64,000 bases of DNA from Ignavibacteria bacterium. GTDB lineage: Bacteria; Bacteroidota; Ignavibacteria; Tepidaquicellales; Tepidaquicellaceae. Below, in pieces: positions 26,858-37,112 of the stretch. The stretch is from assembly GCA_016704345.1 (NCBI GenBank), contig JADJAH010000038.1, positions 124,001 to 188,000 of the forward strand. The letters run 5' to 3'. The notes below the pieces were generated by a model that searched no databases, was not told where the DNA came from, and saw only the letters and a list, made by a program, of their open reading frames with translations. Position numbers and translations under genes: made by a program. Position 1 is the first letter of the stretch. Each line of letters begins with the position of its first letter.

Positions 26858-27343
26858 CTACGAAAACTTGACTAACTTCTTTTCAAAATCGATTGCAACA
26901 AGCTTCCCGCTGCGTTTCTTTGCTTCGATTCTCACGCCCTCTGCTTCAAGTCTTTGCGCCTGTCCTTCCATTCCTAAAGGAAACTTTTCATTAAGCTCGC
27001 CCTTCTCACCGATCACTCTCCAATAGGGTGCAATGTTCTTCTTTCCTGCTAAGGCATCTTCCTCTGCGGCTTCAGAAACCATTCTGAGAAAAATTCCGGT
27101 TGTAAGCGGACATGCAGTATCAGTACCTGCATCTTCGGCGAGTTTGCTTCTAAGTTGAGATTTTGTAATAAGTTTTCCTTTGCTTACTTTTCTGACTATT
27201 GTTTCAATATCTATCGGACGGGGTATAAGCATCTTTCCTTTCCCGAAATGTGAGGGAACATTATCCGGCAGATCAACGATCTTTGTTTCAGTGATCTTAT
27301 TGATCTTCTCCCGCCAGCTGATTTTACTTTTGAGTTTTGACAT
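26858..27343 (-). CDS. MGMT/alkyltransferase-like protein without the active cysteine
   Basis: A 161-residue protein related to the DNA-binding domain of O6-alkylguanine-DNA alkyltransferases. The usual PCHRV active-site motif is replaced by IAPYWRVIGEKGELNEKFP, so tryptophan stands where the alkyl-accepting cysteine would be. Later QAQRLEAEGV matches the family tail. Alkyltransferase-like proteins of this kind bind O6-alkylguanine and flag it for nucleotide excision repair. An N-terminal extension of about 50 residues is unusual for ATL proteins. A full Ada protein is encoded 4 kb away. Confidence 0.78.
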   Translation of the reverse strand: MSKLKSKISWREKINKITETKIVDLPDNVPSHFGKGKMLIPRPIDIETIVRKVSKGKLITKSQLRSKLAEDAGTDTACPLTTGIFLRMVSEAAEEDALAGKKNIAPYWRVIGEKGELNEKFPLGMEGQAQRLEAEGVRIEAKKRSGKLVAIDFEKKLVKFS

Positions 27344-27354
27344 GACTTACTTTG

Positions 27355-28371
27355 TCATTTGTCTTCAGAAAGGTACTTCTCAAGCAAGATCACATCATCC
27401 TCACTTCCAATGAATAGCGGTGTCCTTTGATGAAGAGCTGTCGGCTCGATTTCAAGTATCCGCTTACTGCCGTCCGAACTTCTTCCGCCGGCTTGTTCGA
27501 CAATCATGCTCAATGGATTTGCCTCATACATTAGCCTTAATTTGCCGCTCTGATTTTTGCTGTCTGCGGGATAAAGAAAAATGCCGCCATAAAGTAGATT
27601 CCTGTGGAAGTCAGCGACAAGTGATCCGATGTATCTTGACGAAAAAGGCCTACCGGAATCTTCATCGGGTTCTTTTAGGTGAGCAATGTAATTCTTCATG
27701 CCGTTGCTCCACTTGTTGTAGTTGCCTTCGTTGACGGAATAGATCTTAGACTTCTTTGGAATCTTTATGTTCTCATTTGACAAAAGAAATTCTCCGGCTG
27801 TAGGATCCAGTGTAAATGCATGAACTCCTCTGCCTGATGTGTAAACTAGCACAGTGCTTGAACCGTAGATCGCATATCCTGCCGCAACCTGTGCATCTCC
27901 CTTCTGCAAACAGTCCATCATCTCTCCCGGACCATGATCGCTTACGCGCTTGTAAACAGAAAATATAGTTCCGATAGAAACATTAACATCAATGTTTGAA
28001 GATCCGTCAAGAGGGTCAAAGTGGCAAATGTATTTGTTCGTCACATATTTGTTGTCAGTATATTTGTCTTCAATAGGAATAAAATTCTCTTCTTCCTCAG
28101 AGCAGATCGCACAAATATGACCACCCTGCTTCATCATGTTCGTAAGAAGCTCGTTGGCGTAAACATCAAGCTTCTTCACCTCTTCGCCTTGTATGTTTGT
28201 ATCGCCTGTCATTCCGAGAATGTCGATCAGTCCTGCCCGGTTTACTTCAAGCGAGATCATCTTGCATGCAAGGGCAATGTCTGCCAGCAGATCGGAGAGT
28301 TGACCCGTTGCTTCGGGAAACTTTCTTTCTTCTTCGACAATGTGACGGTAGATAGTGTTGAATTTTTTCAA
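27355..28371 (-). CDS. fbp: Fructose-1,6-bisphosphatase class I
   Basis: Gluconeogenic hydrolysis of fructose-1,6-bisphosphate. The 338-residue protein has the metal-binding DPLDGSSNIDVNVSIGTIF near residue 120, the acidic EEEENFIP region and the C-terminal substrate section YEANPLSMIVEQAGGRSSDG. Length and motifs match class I enzymes. It ends 11 bp from the MGMT-like gene on the same strand. Confidence 0.95.
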   Translation of the reverse strand: MKKFNTIYRHIVEEERKFPEATGQLSDLLADIALACKMISLEVNRAGLIDILGMTGDTNIQGEEVKKLDVYANELLTNMMKQGGHICAICSEEEENFIPIEDKYTDNKYVTNKYICHFDPLDGSSNIDVNVSIGTIFSVYKRVSDHGPGEMMDCLQKGDAQVAAGYAIYGSSTVLVYTSGRGVHAFTLDPTAGEFLLSNENIKIPKKSKIYSVNEGNYNKWSNGMKNYIAHLKEPDEDSGRPFSSRYIGSLVADFHRNLLYGGIFLYPADSKNQSGKLRLMYEANPLSMIVEQAGGRSSDGSKRILEIEPTALHQRTPLFIGSEDDVILLEKYLSEDK

Positions 28372-28403
28372 GAGGCAGAAACTATTTTTGGTTGGTTAAA
28401 AAA

Positions 28404-28724
28404 TTACTTTACGATTTCATGCCCATGATCATGCCATGCAATAATTCCGCCGGCAAGATTGTAAACTTCCTCAAAACCAAGATCGCGCATTAGAAACATT
28501 GCCTGCCTGCTCCTGTTGCCCGACCTGCAATAGACAAGATACTTCATGCGCTTGTCGAGTTCGTCAATGTTCGATTCAAAATTTTGATCATAGAAATCAA
28601 TATTTAGAGAGCCCATAAGATGGCCGGCATTGAATTCATTCGACGTTCTTACATCTAAAAGTACATAAGCATCTTCTTCAAGCTTGCTTTTGAATGCCTG
28701 TGTGTCAATGTCCTGATGGTTCAT
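28404..28724 (-). CDS. Rhodanese-like sulfurtransferase domain protein
   Basis: A 106-residue single rhodanese domain with the active-site cysteine loop YCRSGNRSRQA near residue 65 and the N-terminal YVLLDVRTSNEFNAGHL. Probable sulfur transfer in the cytoplasm; the partner is not evident from neighbours. Start is ATG 28724. Confidence 0.93.
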   Translation of the reverse strand: MNHQDIDTQAFKSKLEEDAYVLLDVRTSNEFNAGHLMGSLNIDFYDQNFESNIDELDKRMKYLVYCRSGNRSRQAMFLMRDLGFEEVYNLAGGIIAWHDHGHEIVK

Positions 28725-28772
28725 AATTGAAACTTCATTATGTGATTTGAAAATATTCCCATTCGAGGAATT

Positions 28773-29234
28773 CTACGAAAAATACTTTTTGAACTCTTCA
28801 ACTTCTTTTTTCGAAACTCTGTCAGGCTTTTCGAACAGTTCATTTACGTTCTTATTATTTGCAGGACTCTTTGCATCTTCCGTAAGTGATTTTGCAAAAT
28901 TCTCCGACTTGATGATTTCGCATCCGCAAACTCTTGCAAGATCAGTGATGCCCGCATCGGAACTTACGATCACCAGTCCTCGGCTGTTCTTTGCCTGCTC
29001 GATCTTTTCCCGTATGATTGTATCCGCAGTTACACTGCCAGAATAAATAACACTCTTGCCCTCGTTGTTGCCGTGACCGTCGAAGACTATGATAATATTT
29101 GCTTTTGCCTTGTACCGGGACCTGACAAAATCTCTCAGCGCAAATGCCGCTCCTGCCTTGTCATATGAATGCATCTCCTTAATGTGCCGGATCTTATGCA
29201 GAAGATTATTTCCGTCTATGATTATCGTTTTCAT
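28773..29234 (-). CDS. NYN-domain (YacP-like) ribonuclease-fold protein
   Basis: A 153-residue protein with the PIN/NYN fold: TIIIDGNNLLHKI at the N-terminus, IIIVFDGHGNNEGKSV, and VIVSSDAGITDLARVCGCEI, giving the conserved acidic residues of the active site. YacP/Rae1 relatives cleave mRNA on the ribosome, but that activity is inferred from the family only. It sits 20 bp after asnS on the same strand. Confidence 0.82.
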   Translation of the reverse strand: MKTIIIDGNNLLHKIRHIKEMHSYDKAGAAFALRDFVRSRYKAKANIIIVFDGHGNNEGKSVIYSGSVTADTIIREKIEQAKNSRGLVIVSSDAGITDLARVCGCEIIKSENFAKSLTEDAKSPANNKNVNELFEKPDRVSKKEVEEFKKYFS

Positions 29235-29254
29235 TTCGAATCAGTTAAACATAT

Positions 29255-30595
29255 TTAAGGTCTGATCCTGTTTGGTCTTCGTGCAAACGGAATCGCTTCA
29301 CGGATGTGTTCGAGATTGCATATCCACGAAACCATTCTTTCTATACCAAGCCCGAAGCCTGAGTGCGGAACACTGCCGAATCTTCTCAGATCAAGGTACC
29401 ACTGGAATTCATCCAAAGGAAGATTGTGTTCTTTGATCCTGCTCTCAAGTTCTGCGAAGTTATCTTCACGCTGCGAGCCGCCGATTATTTCCCCGAAGCC
29501 TTCAGGTGCCAGCACATCCACGCCAAGCGCAATCTTCGGATCTTTCGGATCACGTTTCATGTAGAATGATTTGGCCTCGACCGGCCAGCGATGTACCAAT
29601 ACCGGCTTGTCATAGTCTTCAACTATTGCCTCTTCTTGCGGTGCACCAAAATCTTCTCCCCACGGGAATGGCCTGATTTGTTCTTCACCGTTCTCGGTCT
29701 TTCTGATTAATGGAATGTCTTTCTTGTTCAATATATCGACAGCTTCGGCATAAGTAATTCTTGGAAATGGCTTCTTAACATTTTGCAGTTTTGTGATATC
29801 CCTTCCGAGCAAATCAAGATCTGCCCTTGATCTCTCAAGAACACGCTGAACAACATACTCCAGAAAGTCTTCGATAAGATCCATGTCGTCATCAATGTCA
29901 TAGTAAGCCATCTCCGGTTCCATCATCCAGAATTCTGTAATGTGCCTTCGTGTCATTGAATTCTCTGCGCGGAATGTGGGACCGAGTGTATAAACTTTTC
30001 CAAGAGCAAGCGCACCTGCTTCGGCGTATAGTTGACCCGATTGTGAGAGATATGCTTTGCCAAGATCGAAGTAATCAGTAGAGAAAAGTGTAGTTGTGCC
30101 TTCACATGCATTTGGTGTAAAGATCGGGGTATCAAAAAGTATGAAACCGTTATTGTACATGTAATCGCGAATGGCCTGAATGATCTCGTTTCTTACTCTG
30201 AGTATTGCTGTCTGCTTTGGCGAACGCATCCAAAGATGACGGCGGTCCATGAGAAATTCAACACCGTGTTCTTTTGGGGTGATCGGATACGGTTCGGCAA
30301 TATGAATGATCTCGAGACTATTGACCTGAAGCTCATAGACTCCTTCCTTCTTCGGATGTTTTGTTACAATACCGGTTACTTTTACGGAAGACTCCTGAGT
30401 GAGCTTTGAAAAATCTTCCCATACACTTTCCGGCACTGCGCTTTTTACCACGACGCCCTGAATGACACCGGTGCCATCACGCAATTCAGGAAACATAAGC
30501 TTTCCCGAGGATCTGATGTTGTACAGCCAGCCTTCTATCGTGACTTCTTTATCTACAAAATCAGCGATCTTGTTAATATAAACTCTTGGTTCCAA
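29255..30595 (-). CDS. asnS: Asparaginyl-tRNA synthetase
   Basis: Class II aminoacyl-tRNA synthetase of 446 residues. An N-terminal OB-fold anticodon-binding domain (VTIEGWLYNIRSSGKLMFPE) precedes the catalytic core with motif 2 (FRAENSMTRRHITEFWMMEP) and motif 3 (GFGLGIERMVSWI). The line FPRITYAEAVDIL supports AsnRS over AspRS. Start is ATG 30595. The upstream gap holds heptanucleotide repeats rather than a visible T-box or other regulator. Confidence 0.94.
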   Translation of the reverse strand: MEPRVYINKIADFVDKEVTIEGWLYNIRSSGKLMFPELRDGTGVIQGVVVKSAVPESVWEDFSKLTQESSVKVTGIVTKHPKKEGVYELQVNSLEIIHIAEPYPITPKEHGVEFLMDRRHLWMRSPKQTAILRVRNEIIQAIRDYMYNNGFILFDTPIFTPNACEGTTTLFSTDYFDLGKAYLSQSGQLYAEAGALALGKVYTLGPTFRAENSMTRRHITEFWMMEPEMAYYDIDDDMDLIEDFLEYVVQRVLERSRADLDLLGRDITKLQNVKKPFPRITYAEAVDILNKKDIPLIRKTENGEEQIRPFPWGEDFGAPQEEAIVEDYDKPVLVHRWPVEAKSFYMKRDPKDPKIALGVDVLAPEGFGEIIGGSQREDNFAELESRIKEHNLPLDEFQWYLDLRRFGSVPHSGFGLGIERMVSWICNLEHIREAIPFARRPNRIRP

Positions 30596-30659
30596 ATGTG
30601 ATTGGGGGTAATTTAAGAATGGAGGAATTTACATAATGCAGAGGTGGAAAGAAATTCAT

Positions 30660-30845
30660 AAGAGCAATTGAAAATTGAAAATTGAAAATTGAAAATGGAG
30701 AGTGGAGAGTGGAGAGTGGAAAATGGAGAGTGGAGAGAGTGGAAAGTGGAGAGTGGAGAGTGGAAAGTGGAAAGTGGAGAGTGGAGAGTGGAAAGTGGAG
30801 AGTGGAAAGTGGAAAATTGAAAGTGGGGATGGAAAATGGAAAATT
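30660..30845 (+). repeat. Heptanucleotide tandem array (GAAAATT / GAGAGTG types)
   Basis: About 25 heptamers in series: GAAAATT units, then GAGAGTG, GAAAATG and GAAAGTG units, with one two-base slip near 30740. The left end (AAGAGCAATTG) copies the last codons of the ada gene, found in the opposite orientation at the second array 260 bp away. An open frame across it on the minus strand is only a by-product of the repeat. Confidence 0.9.
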
Positions 30846-31100
30846 GTATGGTTGCCTAAATGAATTCATAGCTAAAATCTTCTAATGCACTCTGCCCCAA
30901 CCCCTCTCCCACTGAGGGTGTCACAAGACTTGTCGTCCCCGAGTGTTTCTATCGGGGACCCATTTTAAAATGTCAATTTCAGTGTGGATTCCCGCCAGGA
31001 ACATGCGGGAAAGACAGGATGGGTTGGTTTTGAGACAACCTCACTGGGATAGGGGCTTAAGTTCCTTTTCGCGACTTTATAAAATCAATTTGTTTAGATC
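30846..31100. other. Intergenic spacer with decayed palindromes
   Basis: This stretch between two inverted heptamer arrays contains short perfect stems: GTCCCCGA...TCGGGGAC at 30933-30957 and a TTCCCGC/GCGGGAA pair near 30988-31012. These resemble worn copies of extragenic palindromic repeats. No gene is recognised. Confidence 0.55.
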
Positions 31101-31152
31101 ATTTTCCATTTTCCATTTTCCATTTTCAATTTTCAATTTTCAATTTTCAATT
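31101..31152 (-). repeat. Heptanucleotide array overlapping the ada stop codon
   Basis: Seven units on the minus strand (GAAAATT, then GAAAATG). The ada stop codon TGA lies inside the first units, so the array starts at the very end of the gene. With the array at 30660-30845 it forms an inverted repeat of about 40 bp. Confidence 0.85.
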
Positions 31153-32189
31153 GCTCTTTCATGCTTCAGCAGCCACTCTTTCCGCCACAATCCTCCGCCG
31201 TAGCCGACAAGCTTGCCGTTGTCGCCAATAACTCTGTGGCAGGGGATGACAATAGAAATGCGGTTCATGCCGTTTGCATTTGCAACTGCCCTGACCGCTT
31301 TCGGATTGCCAAGAAGTATTGCTTCCTTTTTATATGAGATCGTCTCTCCGTATGGAATTCCGCGAAGCACATTCCATACGCCTTTTTGAAATTCTGTGCC
31401 GGGAGTTACGAGTGGTAAGTCGAATTCTTTTCTTTTGCCTTTGAAGTACTCGCCTAGCTGCTGCTTCACATCAGCAAAGTGTTCACTCTTGCCGGGAAGT
31501 ATTGCAGATTTGAAATGTTTTTCGATTTGTTTAAACTCTGTCTCAAGCATTCGTCTGTCAGTAAACTCGAGTATGCAAATTCCTTTTGAAGTTGCAACTG
31601 CTATCATTTGTCCAAGCGGAGTTTCTATGCGAGTCAGGGCAAGTGTCTCTCGCGAGCCGGCTTCATTTGGATTCATTGATGCCGCCTTCTTGAATGAATG
31701 CTGAAATCCGCTGAGTGAACTGTAACCGTTATCATAAGCAGCTTCAATGACCTTGCTGCCGTTGTTGATGTTTGTGAATGCATTGTTGATCCTTAATAAT
31801 CTTTGATACGCCTGAAATGTCATCCCGTGATTTGCCATGAACCATCGCCTCACCCTTGAAGGCTGAATCCCTTTTTTAACAAGATCATAGTCCTTCAGCT
31901 TTAAGTATGGCTCGCGTTCTAGTTGCTTCAATAAAGAGTCTATATCCTCCGGTGCCTGTCCAAGTGACGACAGCGGCTTACAGACCTTGCAGGGTCTGAA
32001 ACCGTCACGCATAGCATCAAGAGCTTTGTCGTAGAATATTACATTTTCTTTCTTTGGCTTGCGAGCAGTACACGACGGTCTGCAAAAAATGCCGGTTGTC
32101 TTTACACCGACAAAGAAGATTCCCTCGAAGCTCTTGTCTTTCTTTACCAGAGCGTTGTATTTTACGCGATCAGTTAGTGTGGTTGTCAT
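31140..32189 (-). CDS. ada: Ada: methylphosphotriester-DNA / O6-methylguanine-DNA methyltransferase and regulator
   Basis: A suicide DNA repair protein and activator of the adaptive response, about 349 residues. The N-terminal zinc domain has four cysteines (TGIFCRPSCTARKPK and FRPCKVCKPL), the first accepting methyl from phosphotriesters. An AraC helix-turn-helix section follows (RRWFMANHGMTFQAYQRLLR). The C-terminal MGMT domain has the acceptor motif VIPCHRVIGDNGKLVGYGGG. Start is ATG 32189; a TTG at 32204 is less likely. The C-terminus may have been reset by the heptamer array that contains its stop. Confidence 0.93.
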   Translation of the reverse strand: MTTTLTDRVKYNALVKKDKSFEGIFFVGVKTTGIFCRPSCTARKPKKENVIFYDKALDAMRDGFRPCKVCKPLSSLGQAPEDIDSLLKQLEREPYLKLKDYDLVKKGIQPSRVRRWFMANHGMTFQAYQRLLRINNAFTNINNGSKVIEAAYDNGYSSLSGFQHSFKKAASMNPNEAGSRETLALTRIETPLGQMIAVATSKGICILEFTDRRMLETEFKQIEKHFKSAILPGKSEHFADVKQQLGEYFKGKRKEFDLPLVTPGTEFQKGVWNVLRGIPYGETISYKKEAILLGNPKAVRAVANANGMNRISIVIPCHRVIGDNGKLVGYGGGLWRKEWLLKHERAIEN

Positions 32190-32252
32190 TTCGTTTTTAG
32201 ACAAAGCTACCTGAATTTCATTCTTCTATCTACCGAAAACTTTACAAGCAAT

Positions 32253-34003
32253 TTATTTCAGCAATATCATTCGGTTGATTTTAGACTGCCCGTCGAACTC
32301 AGCTTCTGCAAAATATATTCCGGACGGGTATGAATGAGCACTCCACTGCATTTCAAATGAACCCGCAGTGTAAACCTCATTAGTGATCTCAGCCATTTGC
32401 TTTCCTGTCGAGTTGAAGATTCTCACAAGGAGTCTTCCTTCTTTCGGCAGGTCAACTCTTATGTTGGTTGATGGATTGAACGGATTAGGATAATTCTGAT
32501 GAAGCGTGAATGCATCCGGGATGTTCGAAGAGATCTGATTTACAGAAGTTGTACCATTGTTGAATATAAAGAGCAGATCATCAATCTCATCAATTCCTGC
32601 AAGGTCCAGGTCGCCGTCATTGTCACGGTCATGAACAGTATTGCATGAGCCGGATTCTGAAGAGGGGAGTGTAATGGGATTGTTGGTGAAGACTCCGCTT
32701 CCGTTGTTTGCATACGCGCTGAATGTGCCGCCGGCATAATTGCTTGCAATAAGATCAAGATCATTATCGCCGTCAACATCACCAATATCAATTGCCAGAG
32801 GAAATTGTCCCGATGTATAATTTGCAACAACCCCGAGCCCGCCTGTGCCGTTGCTGAAGATCACGCCGATCCTGTTTGAACTGGAAAGCGCCGCGGCAAC
32901 ATCGGGGAATCCGTCTTTGTTTATGTCTCCTACAACGATCGCCCACGGAGCTCCATTCAGTGCTGATCTGGAAGAGAATGTAAAACTTCCGTTGCCGTCA
33001 CCGAGCATTAATACAACTTCACCGCTTGAGTAACACGCAACAAACGCATCGAGTATTCCATCGTTATTTGCATCAGTCACCATCACACCGGTCTCCTGAT
33101 TTCCGACAGTGTTTATATTTTGTGCAGTGCCGAATGTTCCGTCACCGTTGTTGCGGAAAATCGAAATATTATTGCCGCCACGGTTAGCCGTGATCACATC
33201 ATCGTATCCGTCGCCGTCAAAATCTCCGAATGCAACTCCGCGCACATTGTTGCCTGCGAGATACGGCAATTCCGGATCAAAGCCTGCATTTGGCAACCCG
33301 CGGAAATAGCTGAGAACATTGTTTCCTACATTGCCAACAATAATATCAACGATGCCGTCATGATTGAAATCTGCAGCCTCGCTCGGACTTGCTCTGATAC
33401 CGGCCGGCATCGGATGTAAGGAATACATCGTGTCGTAATTGTTGCCGTTATTGAGATAGACTCTGAAGTCGTTTGAGATCTCATTAACGATTGCCAAGGT
33501 CAGTCTTTCCGTCATCATTGGAAATCACATCCCAAAGCTCCGTAACATTGAATATGCCCTTCACCTGAACGCCTCACTGGAATAGTCTTGATCCTTGATT
33601 GATTGAGAGTTCCCGGTTCTGCTTTGGTCCAGAAGTTCCAAGCAAAGCCCTTCTCCATCGTTACATTGCCTGTACTTCTTATGCCTTTCGAAAGTGAAAC
33701 AGTCATCCATTCGCCTGCAAGCATTGGAGCAGATGGTGTGAAGACAATTTGTGTATTGCCGTTTTGGAGTTGAAGACTGCCCGGTATCACACCCGACTGT
33801 CTTCCGAAAACTCTGAATGTAAGATTATTAACTGACGCGGGATCTATTGAAGTATTGAATGTTGCTGTGATCTGAGTTGATCTCGGTGCATTGAGTATTT
33901 GCCTCTGCGGTGAAACGCCTGTTACAACCGGCGCCTGAGAATGTGCTGAGTTAAATGTCAATATTACTAACAACAGTGTTATTGCAAACGAAAGCTTCTT
34001 CAT
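32253..34003 (-). pseudogene. T9SS-sorted secreted protein with Ig-like and FG-GAP/VCBS repeats, two frameshifts
   Basis: Start ATG 34003 gives a signal peptide (MKKLSFAITLLLVILTFNSA) and an Ig-like region (ITATFNTSIDPASVNNLTFR). About five FG-GAP/VCBS repeats follow with calcium-type loops such as GDFDGDGYDDVITANRGG, DINKDGFPDVAAALSS and GDVDGDNDLDLIASNYAGG. The C-terminus has the T9SS domain NYPNPFNPSTNIRVDLP. Two single-base shifts near 33557 and 33495 break the frame; between them the third frame reads NDDGKTDL, which is the expected repeat. Corrected, the protein is about 580 residues. It would be exported and anchored or released by T9SS; ligand unknown. Confidence 0.8.
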
Positions 34004-35811
34004 ATTTCGGAAAATTGATTTGACAAATATGAATAGAATGAAAAGCAATTGCAAGAAGTGAAAATAGAGCGCTGACTTTTGAAGTGCACTGCTTAGCGAG
34101 GATATTGTGCAAAGTCGAAATTACATCAAGCCAAAATTACTCGGCACGAAATCTTTTGAAAGCCTGCCGACGCAGGCGGGGGGAGCCCGTACAACGCAAC
34201 TTTACCCGGGTCTTTAGCGGCAACGGCGGAAAACTTATTTGTCCTCATCGCTAACTTTTATGCATCAATTTATGACTTTTCCAAATAAACCACCGGGGGC
34301 GGCGGGGGGGGCCGGGTCTTAAGATAATTTTGCATAAGAATTGCCCTGATTTAATAGAAAAGAGTGATGCTATAGGAGTTATCTGAAACAACCGGTTTAA
34401 CATTATTTATATGATTTTCTACCGAACTGTCAAGCATTCATATATGACTCAAACAAAGATGAATGCAAATTTATGACCTCATAATTCTTGCTGAGGATAA
34501 GCAAGAATTGCTTCAGGACGGAAGAGATCAATTCTTTACATACTCATATCTTTTCAGAGATCTGCTCGCAGTTCTTGGTTCTATCAGTACATCCAAAATT
34601 CATAAGTTATTTCTTCAATATCGCCTCTGAAACAGATTCTAAGGTTACCTAAGCGTGTTGGCGTTTCCTTTGCGCGGCCAACCTGAAAAAACTAATTTCC
34701 GATAAGAGAAAAATCAAAAACCGGGCCGCACAAAATTCCCCCTTGCGCGGCCCCCTTCCCACTAAATCCCCCCCCCCTTAGAATGATTTCGCTAAGCTTT
34801 TACAGTTCAGAGGCTCGATATCCGGAGAGGAGCAAAAGTTTCATTCTGCTCCCGGATGAATCAAGGCATTTTATCCATAACAAGAAGAAAATTTTCTCAA
34901 ATGAAAGCGATTTATTGATATTATACTCTTATTCTGATGGCTTTGAACATCACAAAATCGCAAGTTCAGGAATGGGTTGTTGAATATACCGGTTGTAGCG
35001 ACGACAAGGGTTACAAACCCATTAAGGTGCAATAGACTGCAGTGGTAACTTTTTTGTTGTGCGGAGGAAATTCTCAAAAAATTAACTGGCTTGAAGTTTG
35101 ATTTGCAATTATAAAATACAGCCTCAGCTGGCTCCATAATTTGGAAGCAAACGCTATGGAATGGACCTGGAACCAACAATGATTATTTAACAGGTTGTTA
35201 AAATTGGACGATAATCCGGAAATGTGTATGTTTGCGGAAGGTTGGGGAGTCACAACAAGGTATGATTGGGGGACTATCAAAAAGCATACAAACCCTATAC
35301 AGGCTGATTCTCCTGGTTGCTTATCTTCCCCTTTTCATGTTCCCGCTCCCAATCTCCTGATTGGGAGCGTAACGTTTTCTGCCGCTGTTGGTCTTAGCCC
35401 GCATCAAGAGCATCTCTGATTCTTACATAAATTTTCGAGCGGGCGAGACCAACAGCTTACCCTAATCAACTGCACTTATCACTGCTCCCGCCGTTGAGGT
35501 TTTTCCTTTCTCAAAGTCTTGCATTTCGTGCGTGTCAATCTGGTATGACAGCACTCTGCAAATTTTTGGGTCACCAAACAATCATCTTACATTCATACCA
35601 TTCATCTCCTTAGTGAACTTTGATTTTAATTAGCACTTAGCCCAAGTTTAATGAATGCGGTGGTTTATAGGGGATCTGAAATTGCTGGGGTAAATTTATG
35701 TTAGAATCCGATGCCTTGATGGTGAGACAATACCAACAGCGGCACGAAAAAATCCCGATAAAACCTGCTCTCCTGCACAGCTTCACATTACTTTATTGCA
35801 TTCTCACATAT
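34004..35811. other. 1.8-kb stretch without a recognisable gene
   Basis: No frame here has recognisable protein content. It contains odd G/C homopolymer islands (around 34180-34200, 34298-34320, 34730-34780), a GCCTGC/GCAGGC palindrome near 34163 and the paired hairpins at 35344-35456. Short frames around 34783 and 35195 look like chance. It may be decayed intergenic or former coding DNA, or poorly assembled sequence. Confidence 0.5.
35344..35456. repeat. Two adjacent inverted repeats
   Basis: A perfect 10-bp stem, CGCTCCCAAT (35344-35353) with ATTGGGAGCG (35360-35369), is followed by a longer imperfect stem: 35384-35402 (GCTGTTGGTCTTAGCCCGC) pairing with 35439-35456 around a 36-bp loop. No long T-run follows, so this is not a simple terminator. 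It resembles an extragenic palindromic or MITE-like element. Confidence 0.75.
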
Positions 35812-37112
35812 TTATTCTACTTCCAGCATAATCATAGATTTTCCTCCGTAAAATCCCCGGCTTGAATTCTATAAAAATAAATCCCGCTTTCTAGATTACT
35901 TCCGTTAAATTCAATTTGATAGCTTCCTTCATTTAAAAATTCATTAATAAGGGGGTAGCTACTTCCTTCCGAGAACAGAGTAAACTTTTATTGTAACATA
36001 TAATGATGAAGGTATTTCAAATTTTATATTTGTGCTTGGATTAAATGGATTTGGATAGTTTTGATAAAGAAAATAATTATTAGGAACTAGGTTTGAAGAT
36101 TGGCTAACATAGGTTAATCCTCCAGTAGTAGTTTTAAGTATTTCCCCTTGATCTCCGGCAATCCAGCCCGTCATATTATTGATAAAAAACAGACCTGAGC
36201 CTGCTTGGAGAGTAGTTAATGTGCCAGGTGTATCCACCGTTTGTTGTTAAGTGAAGAAAATAAGAGTTGGGGAAATTTTGATGTGCAAGAATTACTCCAT
36301 GTTCGGGATCAGAAAAAAATCCCTCCGACATCTCTGAAATAAAAATCATCATACCATATTTGCTGCCATGCTGATCCGGCATCTGTTGTTTTAAAAATTC
36401 CAGATGCGCCGGTTACAAATCCAGTATTTTGATTGCAAAAAAGATACCACCATCAACGTTATACATACCAGGTTTTAAGTACATTTATCCAATTAATTCC
36501 TCCATTTGTTGATTTATGAATTGTAGAGATATACCCGTTTGCAGCATAGCCGGTATTTTCATTTATAAAAAAACAATTTTGATTAACAATATTTCCAAAG
36601 TGTTCCCAATTACTTCCTTTGTCAGCAGACTTATAAACTCCGTGAAATCCAATAAATCCTACAGAATCATTAACAAATTGTATGTTGGTAAAGTATGTAT
36701 CATAGGTGTTCATTATGGTATTCCAATTGGCTCCACCATTGGTTGTTCTAATAATAATTCTCGTTGGAGAACCCCATATTGGAGGGGATAGTTTCCACCG
36801 ACAATTACGCCTGTATTTTCATCTATGAAATGCATAGCTCTTAATAAAGTATTGCCAAACCTGCTGCTTACCCAGTTGTTTCCTGCATCAGTAGTTTTTA
36901 AATCAAACCGCTGTCACCTGCTGCCCAGCCTGTGTTTTCATTCAGAAATCTTATTGAAAATAGGTTTAATGAGGTACCGCTATTTTGCTGCACCCAACCA
37001 GTTTGTGCATTTACATTTTCATAAAGCTGAAATAAAAGAAATAATGAGAAGAACAATCTGAGCAGAAGAATTATTACGTTCTCTGAAATATTGATTTTTC
37101 AGGATTGCTCAT
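35812..37112 (-). pseudogene. T9SS-sorted BNR/Ycf48-like repeat protein, multiply frameshifted
   Basis: The minus strand encodes, in broken frames, a hydrophobic N-terminus (LRLFFSLFLLFQLYENVNAQ), then repeats of the type NENTGWAAGDSGLI, FINENTGYAANGYISTIHKS and TGWIAGDQGEILKTTTGG, and a T9SS end with NYPNPFNPSTNIKFEIP and GSYQIEFNGSNLESGIYFYR. Each repeat ends with an ILKTT/IHKST-type strand, as in sialidase-like (BNR) or photosystem assembly Ycf48 propellers. At least five single-base shifts are needed to join it; one is a missing T near 36900. The corrected gene would stop at 35812. The 5' end is uncertain. Confidence 0.7.

Noticed and set aside
30573..30869. Minus-strand frame of proline/serine/leucine repeats upstream of asnS
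   Set aside because: It is a translation of the heptanucleotide array and has no independent coding features.
34783..34983. 66-codon frame in the gene-free stretch
   Set aside because: No recognisable domain, no signal peptide and no ribosome site; likely chance.
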